Source of the DNA: SIG565 sp045594065
GTDB lineage: Bacteria > Bacillota > Clostridia > Oscillospirales > Acutalibacteraceae
DNA length: 64,000 nt
Direction: 5' to 3'
Assembly (NCBI GenBank): GCA_045594065.1
Contig: JAZNXU010000004.1
Location: 1-64,000 of the forward strand
Shown here piece after piece: positions 13,901 through 23,286 of the stretch (positions within the stretch are counted from its first letter, which is position 1; every line of letters starts with the position of its first letter). The notes under the pieces are model-generated. The model ran no database searches and was not told the origin of the DNA. It was given only the letters and a program-made list of their open reading frames with translations. The translations under genes were made by a program, and so were the position numbers.

Positions 13901-15121
13901 ATGGATAAAAAAGATATTAAAAAGGTAGTGCTTGCCTATTCGGGCGGTCTTGATACTTCAATCATTATTCCGTGGCTTAAGGAAAATTACAATAACTGTG
14001 AGGTTATTGCAGTATCGGGTAATGTTGGTCAGGCAGATGAATTAGAGGGCCTTGAAGAAAAGGCAATTAAAACAGGCGCATCTAAGCTTTATGTGCTCGA
14101 CCTTACCGAAGAGTATGTTGATGATTACATAATCCCCACAATGAAAGCAGGCGCTGTGTATGAAGAGTATTTACTCGGCACCTCACACGCTCGTCCCTGC
14201 ATTGCAAAGGGTCTTGTTGAAATAGCCATTAAAGAGGGGGCAGATGCTATCTGCCACGGCTGCACAGGTAAGGGTAACGACCAAGTTCGTTTTGAGCTTG
14301 CTATTAAGCACTTTGCACCGAATATGCCCATTATCGCTCCTTGGCGTGAGTGGGATATTAAGTCCCGTGAAGAGGAAATCGAGTATGCCGAGGCTCACAA
14401 TATTCCGCTGAAAATTAACAGAGAAACCAACTACTCAAAGGATAAGAACCTTTGGCACTTATCTCACGAGGGTATGGATTTAGAGGATACCGGCAACGAG
14501 CCTATGTATGAAAAAGAGGGCTTTTTGGAAATGGGCGTTTCTCCCATTGCCGCACCCGATAAGCCTACATATGTTACAATTGATTTCGAAAAGGGTATTC
14601 CCACCGCTTTAGACGGTGAGAAAATGACCGCTAAGGAAATTATATTAAAGTTAAACGAAATTGGCGGCGCAAACGGTATCGGTATAATTGATATTGTTGA
14701 AAACCGTCTTGTTGGTATGAAATGCCGCGGCGTATATGAAACCCCTGGCGGTACCATTCTTTATAAGGCACACAGCGTTTTAGAAACACTCTGCCTTGAT
14801 AAAATGACAATGCACGAAAAGCAAAGACTTTCCATCACCTTTGCAGAGCTTGTTTATAACGGTCAGTGGTTTACACCGCTTAGAGAAGCTCTTTCGGCTT
14901 TTGTTGATAAAACTCAGGAGAGAGTTACCGGTACTGTAAAGCTCAAGCTCTATAAAGGCAATATGATTAATGCAGGCGTTTGGAGCCCCTATTCACTCTA
15001 CAGTGAGGAAATCGCTACCTTTGGTGAGAGCGACTATGACCAGAAAGACTCTGCCGGATTTATCAACCTTTACGGTCTGCCGATAAAGGTTCAGGCAATT
15101 GTAGACGGAAAAGATAAATAA
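13901..15121 (+). CDS. argG: argininosuccinate synthase
   Basis: 406 residues. It joins citrulline and aspartate using ATP, the penultimate arginine step. The N-terminal PP-loop VLAYSGGLDTS and the signatures GCTGKGNDQVRFE near 125 and SPYSLYSEE near 368 are complete. AGGAGG precedes the ATG. It is the first gene of argGHCJBDF, directly behind the consensus promoter with ARG-box-like sites. A hairpin without a proper U-tract separates it from argH. Confidence 0.96.
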   Translation: MDKKDIKKVVLAYSGGLDTSIIIPWLKENYNNCEVIAVSGNVGQADELEGLEEKAIKTGASKLYVLDLTEEYVDDYIIPTMKAGAVYEEYLLGTSHARPCIAKGLVEIAIKEGADAICHGCTGKGNDQVRFELAIKHFAPNMPIIAPWREWDIKSREEEIEYAEAHNIPLKINRETNYSKDKNLWHLSHEGMDLEDTGNEPMYEKEGFLEMGVSPIAAPDKPTYVTIDFEKGIPTALDGEKMTAKEIILKLNEIGGANGIGIIDIVENRLVGMKCRGVYETPGGTILYKAHSVLETLCLDKMTMHEKQRLSITFAELVYNGQWFTPLREALSAFVDKTQERVTGTVKLKLYKGNMINAGVWSPYSLYSEEIATFGESDYDQKDSAGFINLYGLPIKVQAIVDGKDK

Positions 15122-15128
15122 TAAACTA

Positions 15129-15155
15129 TAGTCCTGCACCCACTGTGCAGGACTA
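15129..15155 (+). promoter_or_regulatory. argG-argH intercistronic hairpin
   Basis: Perfect 11-bp stem (TAGTCCTGCAC and its complement) with a 5-base loop. The T-run follows only 6 bases later, so it is a weak terminator or mRNA-stabilising stem that could lower expression of the genes after argG. Confidence 0.6.
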
Positions 15156-15181
15156 CATCTGTTTTTTTAAGGAGCAAAAAA

Positions 15182-16561
15182 ATGGCTAAAATGTGGGCAG
15201 GCAGAACCTCGGGAGTTACCGATTCTGTTGCAGACGATTTCAATTCTTCCATACAAATTGACTGCCGTATGTTCGAGCAGGATATTAAAGGTAGTATGGC
15301 GCATGCGGCAATGCTTTCGGCGCAAAACATAATACCTAAAACCGATGCTGATAAAATAATCGATGAGCTATCAAATATCCTAGACGATATTAAAAGTGGA
15401 AAGCTCGAAATTGATATGTCGGCTGAGGATATCCATATGTTTGTTGAGCAGGAATTAACCGCAAGACTTGGCGACATTGGCAAAAAACTGCATACCGCTC
15501 GAAGTCGTAATGACCAAGTAGCACTTGATATTCGTATGTATTTGCGCGATGAAATCGAAGAGATAAGCGCCCTTTTAAAGGAACTTATTACCGCTATTAC
15601 GGGTAAAGCAGAAATACATAAGGGCACTATTTTACCGGGATACACCCATCTTCAGCGTGCCCAACCAATCACATTCGGTCATCACCTAATGGCGTACGCT
15701 TTTATGCTGTTGCGTGATTTGGATAGACTTGCCGACACCGCAAAAAGAATGAATTTAAGCCCCATAGGCAGTTGTGCCCTTGCAGGCACAACATATAATA
15801 CCGACCGCTGTTTTGAAGCTGAAAAGCTCGGGTTTGACGGTATTGTTATGAACTCAATCGACGGTGTTTCCGACCGTGATTTTTGCGCTGAGCTGTTATC
15901 GGGCATTGCAATTCTTATGATGCACCTATCCCGCTTTTCTGAGGAGATTATTCTTTGGTCGAGCTGGGAGTTCAAGTTTATTGAGCTCAGCGATAATTAC
16001 ACTACAGGCTCATCTATTATGCCACAGAAGAAAAATCCCGATATGGCAGAGCTTGTGCGCGGTAAAACGGGTAGGGTGTACGGCGATTTAATGGCACTCC
16101 TCACCGTTTTAAAGGGCTTGCCGCTTGCATACAACAAGGATATGCAGGAGGATAAAGAGAGCGTGTTCGATGCGGTTGATACCGTAAAGATGTGCCTTAA
16201 AGTATTCACCCCAATGATTGATACAATGTGTGTGTTACCTGAGAATATGATGGCAGCCGCGCAAAAGGGCTTCATAAACGCTACCGACCTTGCCGACTAC
16301 CTTGCCCGCAAGGGTATGCCGTTTAGAAGCGCATACAAAATTTCGGGTGAGATAGTAGCAAAATGCATTAAGGAGAATAAGGTGCTCGAAACCCTTACAC
16401 TCGAAGAATATCGCGCATTCAGCGATTTAATTGAAGAGGATTTGTTCGGTGAAATCGACCTTGTTGCTTGCGCTGAAAAGCGAACAAGCGAGGGCGGCAC
16501 GAGCGTTAAATCGGTAGAAAAACAGATAGAATTTGTAAAAGGAAAATTAGGCAATGACTAA
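15182..16561 (+). CDS. argH: argininosuccinate lyase
   Basis: 459 residues of the fumarase/aspartase superfamily. It splits argininosuccinate into arginine and fumarate. Start KMWAGRTSG, then HTARSRNDQVALD near 103 and the superfamily signature GSSIMPQKKNPD near 278-289 carrying the catalytic Ser. Length is normal. AAGGAGC precedes the ATG. Its end overlaps the argC start by 8 bases, so translation is coupled. Confidence 0.96.
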   Translation: MAKMWAGRTSGVTDSVADDFNSSIQIDCRMFEQDIKGSMAHAAMLSAQNIIPKTDADKIIDELSNILDDIKSGKLEIDMSAEDIHMFVEQELTARLGDIGKKLHTARSRNDQVALDIRMYLRDEIEEISALLKELITAITGKAEIHKGTILPGYTHLQRAQPITFGHHLMAYAFMLLRDLDRLADTAKRMNLSPIGSCALAGTTYNTDRCFEAEKLGFDGIVMNSIDGVSDRDFCAELLSGIAILMMHLSRFSEEIILWSSWEFKFIELSDNYTTGSSIMPQKKNPDMAELVRGKTGRVYGDLMALLTVLKGLPLAYNKDMQEDKESVFDAVDTVKMCLKVFTPMIDTMCVLPENMMAAAQKGFINATDLADYLARKGMPFRSAYKISGEIVAKCIKENKVLETLTLEEYRAFSDLIEEDLFGEIDLVACAEKRTSEGGTSVKSVEKQIEFVKGKLGND

Positions 16562-17474
16562 GGTTTTTATTGACGGCTCGGCAGGAACTACGGGACTTAG
16601 AATTTTCGACCGCTTAGCCGCCCGTGATGATATAGAGCTTCTCACTTTACCTGAGGAGCTTAGAAAAGACGATAATGCCCGCCGCGAAATTATAAATAAG
16701 GCTGATATAGTTTATCTGTGTCTGCCCGATGATGCGGCAAGGCAGGCGGTATCATTTGTAAACGGCAACACCCGCATAATTGACACTTCAACCGCCCACC
16801 GTACCGACTCAAAGTTTGTTTACGGTATGCCCGAGCTTTCAGGACTTCGCGAAAGAATTAAAAATGCACAGTTTGTGGCGAACCCCGGCTGCCACGCAAG
16901 CGGCTTTATAGCGCTTGTAGCACCGCTTGTAGAGAACGGAATCGTGGGTAAAGACGCTCTGCTTTCCTGCACTTCACTCACAGGTTATTCGGGCGGCGGC
17001 AAGAAAATGATTGCCGAGTATGAAGCTGAAAATCGTGATTTACTGCTTAACGCTCCCCGCCATTATGCGCTTTCGGGCACACACAAGCATCAAAAGGAAA
17101 TGACGGTGCTCTCCCACCTTGAAAACGTCCCCGCATTCAGCCCCATTGTGGCGCCGTTTTATAGCGGAATGCTCGTTACAGTACCGCTTTTTGGCTCTCA
17201 GATTAAGGGCAGTATTGAGGATATAAAGAATACATATAAAAACTATTATAGCGGCAAAATTATCCGTTTTGCCGATGAAAAAAGTGAAAACGGCTTCTTG
17301 TCAGCCGTAGGCCTTGGCGGTCGCGATGATATGGAAATATCGGTTTTCGGAAATAATGAGAGAATTATGCTTGCCGCACGCTATGATAACCTAGGTAAGG
17401 GCGCTTCGGGCGCGGCAATACAGAATATGAACATAATGCTCGGCGTTAACGAGTGTTCAGGACTTCAGTTTTAA
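16554..17474 (+). CDS. argC: N-acetyl-gamma-glutamyl-phosphate reductase, short (type 2) form
   Basis: 306 residues; reduces N-acetylglutamyl phosphate to the semialdehyde with NADPH. The nucleotide loop is unusual for the long form: VFIDGSAGTTGLRI. The catalytic Cys is in NPGCHASG near 117 and a His in APRHYALSGTHKH near 160-173. It belongs to the shorter AGPR class first known from proteobacteria and also found in Clostridia, not the common 345-residue ArgC of Bacillus. It overlaps argH by 8 bases and is followed by argJ after 15. Confidence 0.92.
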   Translation: MTKVFIDGSAGTTGLRIFDRLAARDDIELLTLPEELRKDDNARREIINKADIVYLCLPDDAARQAVSFVNGNTRIIDTSTAHRTDSKFVYGMPELSGLRERIKNAQFVANPGCHASGFIALVAPLVENGIVGKDALLSCTSLTGYSGGGKKMIAEYEAENRDLLLNAPRHYALSGTHKHQKEMTVLSHLENVPAFSPIVAPFYSGMLVTVPLFGSQIKGSIEDIKNTYKNYYSGKIIRFADEKSENGFLSAVGLGGRDDMEISVFGNNERIMLAARYDNLGKGASGAAIQNMNIMLGVNECSGLQF

Positions 17475-17489
17475 AGGATAGAGGTATTT

Positions 17490-18704
17490 ATGAAGATAAT
17501 TTCGGGCGGCGTATGTGCCGCAAACGGTTTTAAGGCAAACGGAGTTCATTGCGGCATTCGCAAAAACCGTACTAAAAAGGATTTAGCATTAATTGTGAGT
17601 GAAACTCCCGCCTCCTGTGCGGCGGTTTATACCACCAACCTTGTTAAAGGTGCGCCCTTAACGGTCACGAAAAATAATATTGAAAACGGTATTGCTCAGG
17701 CGGTAATTTGCAACAGCGGCAACGCCAATACCTGTAATGCAAACGGCATTGAAATTGCCACCGATATGTGTAAATTAGTGGAAGCCGCTACGGGCATAAA
17801 GGCTGATGATGTTGTTGTAGCATCAACGGGCGTTATCGGTCAGCCGCTTAATATTGAGCCCATAAAAAATGCTATGGGCGCGCTTGCAAGCGGGCTCTCA
17901 GCTGACGGCTCAGCCGATGCCGCTCAGGCTATTATGACCACCGATACAATAGAAAAGGAAATTGCAGTTGAATTTACCCTTTCGGGTAAAACCTGTAGAA
18001 TGGGCGGTATTGCAAAGGGTAGCGGTATGATTCACCCGAATATGGCAACAATGCTTGTATTCTTAACAACCGACGCCGCAATTTCCCCAAAAATGCTTAA
18101 AAAAGCGCTGTCCACCGACATTGCAAATACCTTTAATATGTTAAGTATAGACGGCGATACTTCAACTAACGATATGGTTGCCGTGCTTGCTAACGGTAAA
18201 GCGGGCAACCCCGAAATTACCGAGGATAACGATGATTTCAAGAAGTTTATGAAAGCACTTAATACCGTAACAGTACACCTTTGCCGCACCATTGCGGGCG
18301 ACGGCGAGGGCGCAACAAAGCTGCTTGAATGCAAGGTTACGGGTGCCGATGATAAGTTAACAGCCCAAACGGTTGCTAAAAGCGTTATTTGCTCAAGCCT
18401 TTTAAAGGCGGCAATGTTCGGTGCCGATGCTAATTGGGGCAGGGTGCTGTGCGCAATCGGCTATAGCGGTGCCGATGTCGATGTTACTAAGGTTGATGTT
18501 GCTTTTGCCTCGAACAAAGGCTCGGTTTGCGTTTGCAAAAACGGCGCGGGCGTAGAATTTTCTGAGGAAAAGGCAAAAGAAATTCTGCTTGAAAAGGAAA
18601 TTGAAATTCTTGTAAGTCTTGGTAAGGGTGAATTTGCTGCTACCGCGTGGGGCTGCGACCTTACCTACGATTATGTAAAAATTAACGGAGATTACAGAAC
18701 CTAA
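17490..18704 (+). CDS. argJ: bifunctional ornithine acetyltransferase/N-acetylglutamate synthase
   Basis: 404 residues. It moves the acetyl group from acetylornithine to glutamate, closing the cyclic route. The autoproteolysis site is in GGIAKGSGMIHPNMATML near 172-189, with the Thr nucleophile in ATML. SVICSSLLKAAMFGADANWG near 300 is typical of the beta subunit. No argA or argE is present in the operon, consistent with the acetyl-recycling pathway. Whether it also uses acetyl-CoA cannot be told from sequence. Confidence 0.95.
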   Translation: MKIISGGVCAANGFKANGVHCGIRKNRTKKDLALIVSETPASCAAVYTTNLVKGAPLTVTKNNIENGIAQAVICNSGNANTCNANGIEIATDMCKLVEAATGIKADDVVVASTGVIGQPLNIEPIKNAMGALASGLSADGSADAAQAIMTTDTIEKEIAVEFTLSGKTCRMGGIAKGSGMIHPNMATMLVFLTTDAAISPKMLKKALSTDIANTFNMLSIDGDTSTNDMVAVLANGKAGNPEITEDNDDFKKFMKALNTVTVHLCRTIAGDGEGATKLLECKVTGADDKLTAQTVAKSVICSSLLKAAMFGADANWGRVLCAIGYSGADVDVTKVDVAFASNKGSVCVCKNGAGVEFSEEKAKEILLEKEIEILVSLGKGEFAATAWGCDLTYDYVKINGDYRT

Positions 18705-18717
18705 AGGAGTATCTTTT

Positions 18718-19584
18718 ATGTTAGATAATCATTTTTCAAATATGGAGCGTGCCGAGGTGCTCACTCAGGCGCTGCCCTATATAAAGCGCTATAACGGCAA
18801 AATTGTGGTTATTAAATACGGCGGCAACGCTATGATAAACGAGCAACTAAAGCAGCAGGTTATGGAGGATATTGTTCTTCTGTGGCTTATCGGCGTTAAG
18901 GTAGTGCTCGTTCACGGTGGAGGCCCCGAAATTAATGAGGTTATGTCAAAGCTTGGCAAAAAGGCAGAGTTTGTTGACGGACTTCGTGTTACCGATAAAG
19001 AAACCGTTGATATTGTTCAAATGGTGCTTGCGGGTAAGGTTAATAAAACCCTTGTAAATCTGCTTGAGATGAAAGGCGGTAAAGCAATGGGTATTTCGGG
19101 TATGGATGGCAGACTTATCGAGGCAAAAATTAAGGATGAACGCTTAGGCTTTGTCGGTCAAATCACAAAGGTGCACATCAACCCGATTTTAGATTTACTT
19201 GAAAAAGGCTATATTCCCGTTGTTTCAACCATCGGTTGCGATAAGCAGGGTAATGCCTATAATATTAACGGCGATACCGCCGCCGCATTTATTGCGGGCG
19301 CGCTGGATGCCGACCGCCTTATTATGATGACCGATATTGCCGGTATTCTTCGTGATAAGGATGACCCATCAACCCTTATCCCCGAGGTTACCGTTGCCGA
19401 TGCTAAGAAGCTTTATGAAGAGGGCGTTATCTCGGGCGGTATGATACCTAAGGTAGATTGCTGTATTGAGGCGATTGAAAAGGGCGTTAAATGTGTAACT
19501 ATAATGGACGGACGCGTGCCGCACTCAATCCTTATGGAAATCTTAACCGATGAGGGTGCAGGTACAATGGTGATGAGAGATTAA
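18718..19584 (+). CDS. argB: acetylglutamate kinase
   Basis: 288 residues. It phosphorylates N-acetylglutamate, usually the feedback-controlled step. The amino-acid kinase fold shows VIKYGGNAM near 31-39, LVHGGGPEIN near 62-71, NINGDTAAAFIAGAL near 181 and MTDIAGIL near 203. The N-terminal helix (NHFSNMERAEVLTQALPYIK) is the kind that links hexamers of arginine-inhibitable enzymes, so feedback inhibition is likely. AAAGGAG lies upstream. It ends one base before argD. Confidence 0.95.
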   Translation: MLDNHFSNMERAEVLTQALPYIKRYNGKIVVIKYGGNAMINEQLKQQVMEDIVLLWLIGVKVVLVHGGGPEINEVMSKLGKKAEFVDGLRVTDKETVDIVQMVLAGKVNKTLVNLLEMKGGKAMGISGMDGRLIEAKIKDERLGFVGQITKVHINPILDLLEKGYIPVVSTIGCDKQGNAYNINGDTAAAFIAGALDADRLIMMTDIAGILRDKDDPSTLIPEVTVADAKKLYEEGVISGGMIPKVDCCIEAIEKGVKCVTIMDGRVPHSILMEILTDEGAGTMVMRD

Positions 19585-19585
19585 A

Positions 19586-20746
19586 ATGTTAGAAATTCAG
19601 CAAAAAGATAAGCAATATATTGCAAATACATATAATCGCTTCCCCGTAGAAATAGTATCGGGTAAGGGCTCGGTTGCAATTGACACAAACGGTAAGGAAT
19701 ATATAGATTTAGGCTCGGGCATCGGCGTTACGGCTTTCGGCTTTGCCGATGAACGCTGGATAAATGCTGTGACTGAGCAAATAAATCTTGTTCAGCATAC
19801 TTCAAACCTTTACTATACAAAGCCGTGCGTAGAGCTTGCCGAAATGCTCTGCAAAAAAACGGGTATGAGCAAGGTGTTCTTTAGCAATTCGGGCGCGGAA
19901 GCGAATGAATGTGCAATTAAGGTTGCAAGAAAGTATGCCGCCGAAAAAAAGGGAAACGACTATAATGTTATAGTAACCCTTTGTAACAGCTTCCACGGCA
20001 GAACACTCACAACCCTTGCCGCCACAGGGCAGGAGCATTATCACGAGCTTTATAACCCCTTAACCCCTGGCTTTGTGCACACCCCCGCAAACGATATTGA
20101 GGCACTGCGCAAAACCTTAAAGGAAAATAAGGTTGCAGGCATTCTCTTTGAGTGTATTCAGGGCGAGGGCGGCGTTAATAATTTGGAAACGGATTTCGTT
20201 CTCGAAATGGAAAAACTCGCCCGTGATAACGATATAGTTTTAATGGTTGACGAGGTGCAAACGGGCAACGGCAGAACGGGCAAGATGTATGCATATATGA
20301 ACTACGGCATAAGCCCCGATGTTGTAACCACCGCTAAGGGTCTTGGCGGCGGACTGCCGATAGGTGCCGCAATTTTATCGAAAAAGGTAGAAAGCGTGCT
20401 CGGCTTTGGCGACCACGGCTCAACCTACGGCGGAAACCCCATAGCCTGTGCCGCGGCAATCTCGGTTGTTGAGCGTATCGACGATGAGCTACTTAGCGAA
20501 GTAGCAAAAAAAGGCGACTATATCCGCTCAGAGCTTGAAAACTGTGACGGCGTAGAATCCGTTTCGGGTATGGGACTTATGGTTGGCATTAAAACCGTAA
20601 AGCCTGCCGCAGAGGTAGTTAAAGCCTGTATGGAAAAGGGCGTGCTGTGTTTAACCGCTAAGGATAAGGTTCGGCTTCTTCCCGCGCTTAATATCGAGTG
20701 GGAAACCCTTAAAAAAGCCATTAATATTATTAAAGAAAGTTTGTAG
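19586..20746 (+). CDS. argD: acetylornithine aminotransferase
   Basis: 386-residue class III PLP aminotransferase making acetylornithine from the semialdehyde and glutamate. Visible: GSGIGVTAFGF near 50, FFSNSGAEANECAIK near 97, FHGRTL near 137, MVDEVQTGNGRTG near 217-229 and the PLP lysine in TTAKGLGGGLPIGA near 250. Length is normal. It starts one base after argB and is followed by argF after 8 bases. Confidence 0.95.
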   Translation: MLEIQQKDKQYIANTYNRFPVEIVSGKGSVAIDTNGKEYIDLGSGIGVTAFGFADERWINAVTEQINLVQHTSNLYYTKPCVELAEMLCKKTGMSKVFFSNSGAEANECAIKVARKYAAEKKGNDYNVIVTLCNSFHGRTLTTLAATGQEHYHELYNPLTPGFVHTPANDIEALRKTLKENKVAGILFECIQGEGGVNNLETDFVLEMEKLARDNDIVLMVDEVQTGNGRTGKMYAYMNYGISPDVVTTAKGLGGGLPIGAAILSKKVESVLGFGDHGSTYGGNPIACAAAISVVERIDDELLSEVAKKGDYIRSELENCDGVESVSGMGLMVGIKTVKPAAEVVKACMEKGVLCLTAKDKVRLLPALNIEWETLKKAINIIKESL

Positions 20747-20754
20747 GTGATTTT

Positions 20755-21738
20755 ATGAACTTAAAGGGCAGACATTTTTTAAAGCTGTTAGATTTTACTC
20801 CCGATGAAATTATGTATTTAATTGATAAATCGGCTGAGTTTAAAGCAAAAAAGAAAGCGGGCATACCGCATAAAATCTGCGAGGGCAAGAATATAGCGCT
20901 CGTGTTCGAGAAAACAAGCACCCGTACGCGTTGCGCCTTTGAGGTAGCGGCGGCAGACCTCGGTATGCACCCTGTATATTTAGACCCATCAGCCTCGCAA
21001 ATCGGCAAGAAAGAAAGCATTGCCGATACAGCCCGTGTACTCGGTCGTATGTTCGACGGTATTGAATACCGCGGCTTCGGTCAGGAAAGGGTAGAGGAGC
21101 TTGCAAAATATGCAGGTGTTCCGGTTTGGAACGGCCTTACTAACGAATTCCACCCCACCCAGATTTTAGCCGACTTTTTAACAATTAAAGAGCAGCTCGG
21201 CTCTCTTGCAGGCAAAAAGCTTGTTTATATGGGTGATGCCCGTTATAATATGGGCAACTCCTTAATGGTGGGCTGTGCTAAAATGGGTATGCATTTTGTA
21301 GCTTGTACTAATAAAAAATATTTCCCCGATGCCGATTTAATTGCGCAGTGTGAGGAAATTGCAAAAACCACAGGCGCTACACTCGAGTTTTCTGAGGATG
21401 TAGCGGCAGCAACTAAGAACGCCGATGTTATCTACACCGATGTTTGGGTATCTATGGGCGAGCCCGATAGCGTGTGGAAAGAGAGAATTGACGATTTAAC
21501 ACCCTATCGCGTTACAAATGATGTTATGAAAAACGCAGGGGAGAATTCAATCTTTATGCACTGCCTGCCCGCTTTCCACGACCTTAACACAACTGTTGGT
21601 AAAGAAATTTACGATAAGTTCTCAATTGACTGTATGGAGGTTACCGACGAGGTTATTGAGGGCAAGCATTCGGTAGTGTTCGATGAAGCCGAAAACCGTA
21701 TGCATACAATTAAAGCCGTAATGGCAGAAACACTTTAA
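20755..21738 (+). CDS. argF: ornithine carbamoyltransferase
   Basis: 327 residues. It joins ornithine and carbamoyl phosphate to make citrulline. The carbamoyl-phosphate loop is FEKTSTRTRCAFE near 52-64, then FHPTQ near 133, the ornithine-binding D-SMGE segment (VWVSMGE near 233) and the HCLPAFHD motif near 268 with the catalytic Cys. It is the last arg gene, so the operon holds glutamate-to-arginine enzymes except carbamoyl-phosphate synthase. A strong terminator follows. Confidence 0.96.
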   Translation: MNLKGRHFLKLLDFTPDEIMYLIDKSAEFKAKKKAGIPHKICEGKNIALVFEKTSTRTRCAFEVAAADLGMHPVYLDPSASQIGKKESIADTARVLGRMFDGIEYRGFGQERVEELAKYAGVPVWNGLTNEFHPTQILADFLTIKEQLGSLAGKKLVYMGDARYNMGNSLMVGCAKMGMHFVACTNKKYFPDADLIAQCEEIAKTTGATLEFSEDVAAATKNADVIYTDVWVSMGEPDSVWKERIDDLTPYRVTNDVMKNAGENSIFMHCLPAFHDLNTTVGKEIYDKFSIDCMEVTDEVIEGKHSVVFDEAENRMHTIKAVMAETL

Positions 21739-21743
21739 AATGC

Positions 21744-21777
21744 AAAACACCGTAGAATTTTCTACGGTGTTTTTTCT
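21744..21777. terminator. bidirectional terminator between the arg operon and malQ
   Basis: Perfect 13-bp stem (AAAACACCGTAGA / TCTACGGTGTTTT) with T-runs on both sides. The malQ stop codon and last codons lie inside the stem, an unusually tight convergent arrangement. Confidence 0.92.
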
Positions 21778-23237
21778 ATGTTTATTCTGCAGTAGGTTTC
21801 GGTCAAATCATAAACTATCTGCGCTAACCAGTCGTTTATGCAGCCACTATCAATTCGCCATTGCCAATTATCACCGAGGGTAGAGGGGGTGTTAATTCTA
21901 GCGCTCGAATCAGCGCCTATTAAATCGGGCATCATAATAATTGCGGTATCGGCAACCGAAGCGAGAGCTGTGCGAATCATAGCAAAATTAAAGCCGTTAT
22001 CGCGCTTGCAACCAAGATACTTTTCGGCGAATTTCACATCGGCCGCAGGGGCGGACTCTACCCAACCGTTAATGGTATCGTTATCGTGTGTGCCTGTGTA
22101 AACCACACAGTTTTTCTCGTAATTATGGGGCAAATAATCGCTTTCCTCACGCGAGTCAAAGGCAAATTGCAGCACTTTCATTCCGGGGAAGCCACTAAGT
22201 TTTAACATTTTGCGAACTTGTGGGGTCAAAAAGCCTAAATCCTCTGCAATTATGGGTAAATCTTCGCCGAATTCTTTTTTCATTTCTTTAAAGAACGCTA
22301 TGTCGGGACCTTTCATCCATTTGCCGTTTTTAGCAGTTTCATCGGCAGCGGGGATAGCGTAATAGGCTTCAAAACCTCTGAAATGGTCAATGCGAACTGT
22401 GTCGTACATTTTAAGCGCGGCACCAAGTCTGCGCTTCCACCAGCGGTAGCCGTCGGCTTTCATTTTTTTCCAGTCGTAAAGCGGGTTGCCCCATAACTGA
22501 CCGTCCTCAGTAAAGGCATCGGGTGGGCAGCCCGCAACTAAACTTGGTTTATGCCTATCAAGCAAAAATTGCGACTTGTCCGACCATACATCGGCACTGT
22601 CAAGCGCCACATAAATCGGAATATCACCAATTATTTTAATGCCGTTTTCATTGGCGTAATTCTTTAAATTATGCCATTGGGTGAAGAACTTGAATTGTAA
22701 AAACTTGTGAAATAAAATTTCCGCTTTATCGGTGATTTCTTCGGTGCAGTCATCATATTCTGCGCCAACCTTAAAATCCTGCCACGCTACAAAACCGTTT
22801 TCACTTTTAAGCGCCATAAACAAGGCGTAATCGTTAAGCCAATAGGCATTTTCCTTGCAAAACTCGTCAAATTTTGCGGTCTTTTCAAAACGCGAAAATG
22901 CAATTTTTAATAGCGGCAGGCGGCTTTCATAAAGCTTGCCGTAATCAATTTTATTTTTACTTTTTCCAAAATCAAAGCTATCTGCCTCTGCCTTTGTTAA
23001 GAGCCCCTCATTTATCAGCAACTCAATGTCAATAAAATACGGGTTTCCTGCAAAGGAGGAAAACGATTGATAAGGAGAGTCGCCATAGTTTGTGGGGTTT
23101 AGCGGTAAAATCTGCCAATAAGATTGCCCCGCCGCTTTCAAAAAATCAACAAAGCGGTAAGCCTCCGCCCCCAAAGAGCCTATACCGTAGGGCGAGGGTA
23201 GGGAAAATATCGGCATTAAAATTCCGCTTGTACGCAT
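21762..23237 (-). CDS. malQ: 4-alpha-glucanotransferase (amylomaltase)
   Basis: 491-residue GH77 enzyme that moves glucan segments between maltodextrins, in glycogen or starch breakdown. Visible: MPIFSLPSPYGIGSLG near 8, WQILPLNPTNYGDSPYQ near 42-58, the nucleophile region RIDHFRGFEAYYAIP near 297, the acid/base Glu in PIIAEDLG near 345 and the third carboxylate in TGTHDNDT near 397. Length is normal. Its final KTP-stop is encoded within the shared terminator stem. A lone gene of glucan metabolism here. Confidence 0.95.
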   Translation of the reverse strand: MRTSGILMPIFSLPSPYGIGSLGAEAYRFVDFLKAAGQSYWQILPLNPTNYGDSPYQSFSSFAGNPYFIDIELLINEGLLTKAEADSFDFGKSKNKIDYGKLYESRLPLLKIAFSRFEKTAKFDEFCKENAYWLNDYALFMALKSENGFVAWQDFKVGAEYDDCTEEITDKAEILFHKFLQFKFFTQWHNLKNYANENGIKIIGDIPIYVALDSADVWSDKSQFLLDRHKPSLVAGCPPDAFTEDGQLWGNPLYDWKKMKADGYRWWKRRLGAALKMYDTVRIDHFRGFEAYYAIPAADETAKNGKWMKGPDIAFFKEMKKEFGEDLPIIAEDLGFLTPQVRKMLKLSGFPGMKVLQFAFDSREESDYLPHNYEKNCVVYTGTHDNDTINGWVESAPAADVKFAEKYLGCKRDNGFNFAMIRTALASVADTAIIMMPDLIGADSSARINTPSTLGDNWQWRIDSGCINDWLAQIVYDLTETYCRINIEKTP

Positions 23238-23286
23238 AAAATCACCAACTGTAAAAAAATATATACGGTAATAGTATTACACTAAA

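Noticed and set aside
15091..15645. A 184-residue minus-strand frame over argG/argH
   Set aside because: Antisense shadow of argH, Ser/Ile-rich and without any family motif.
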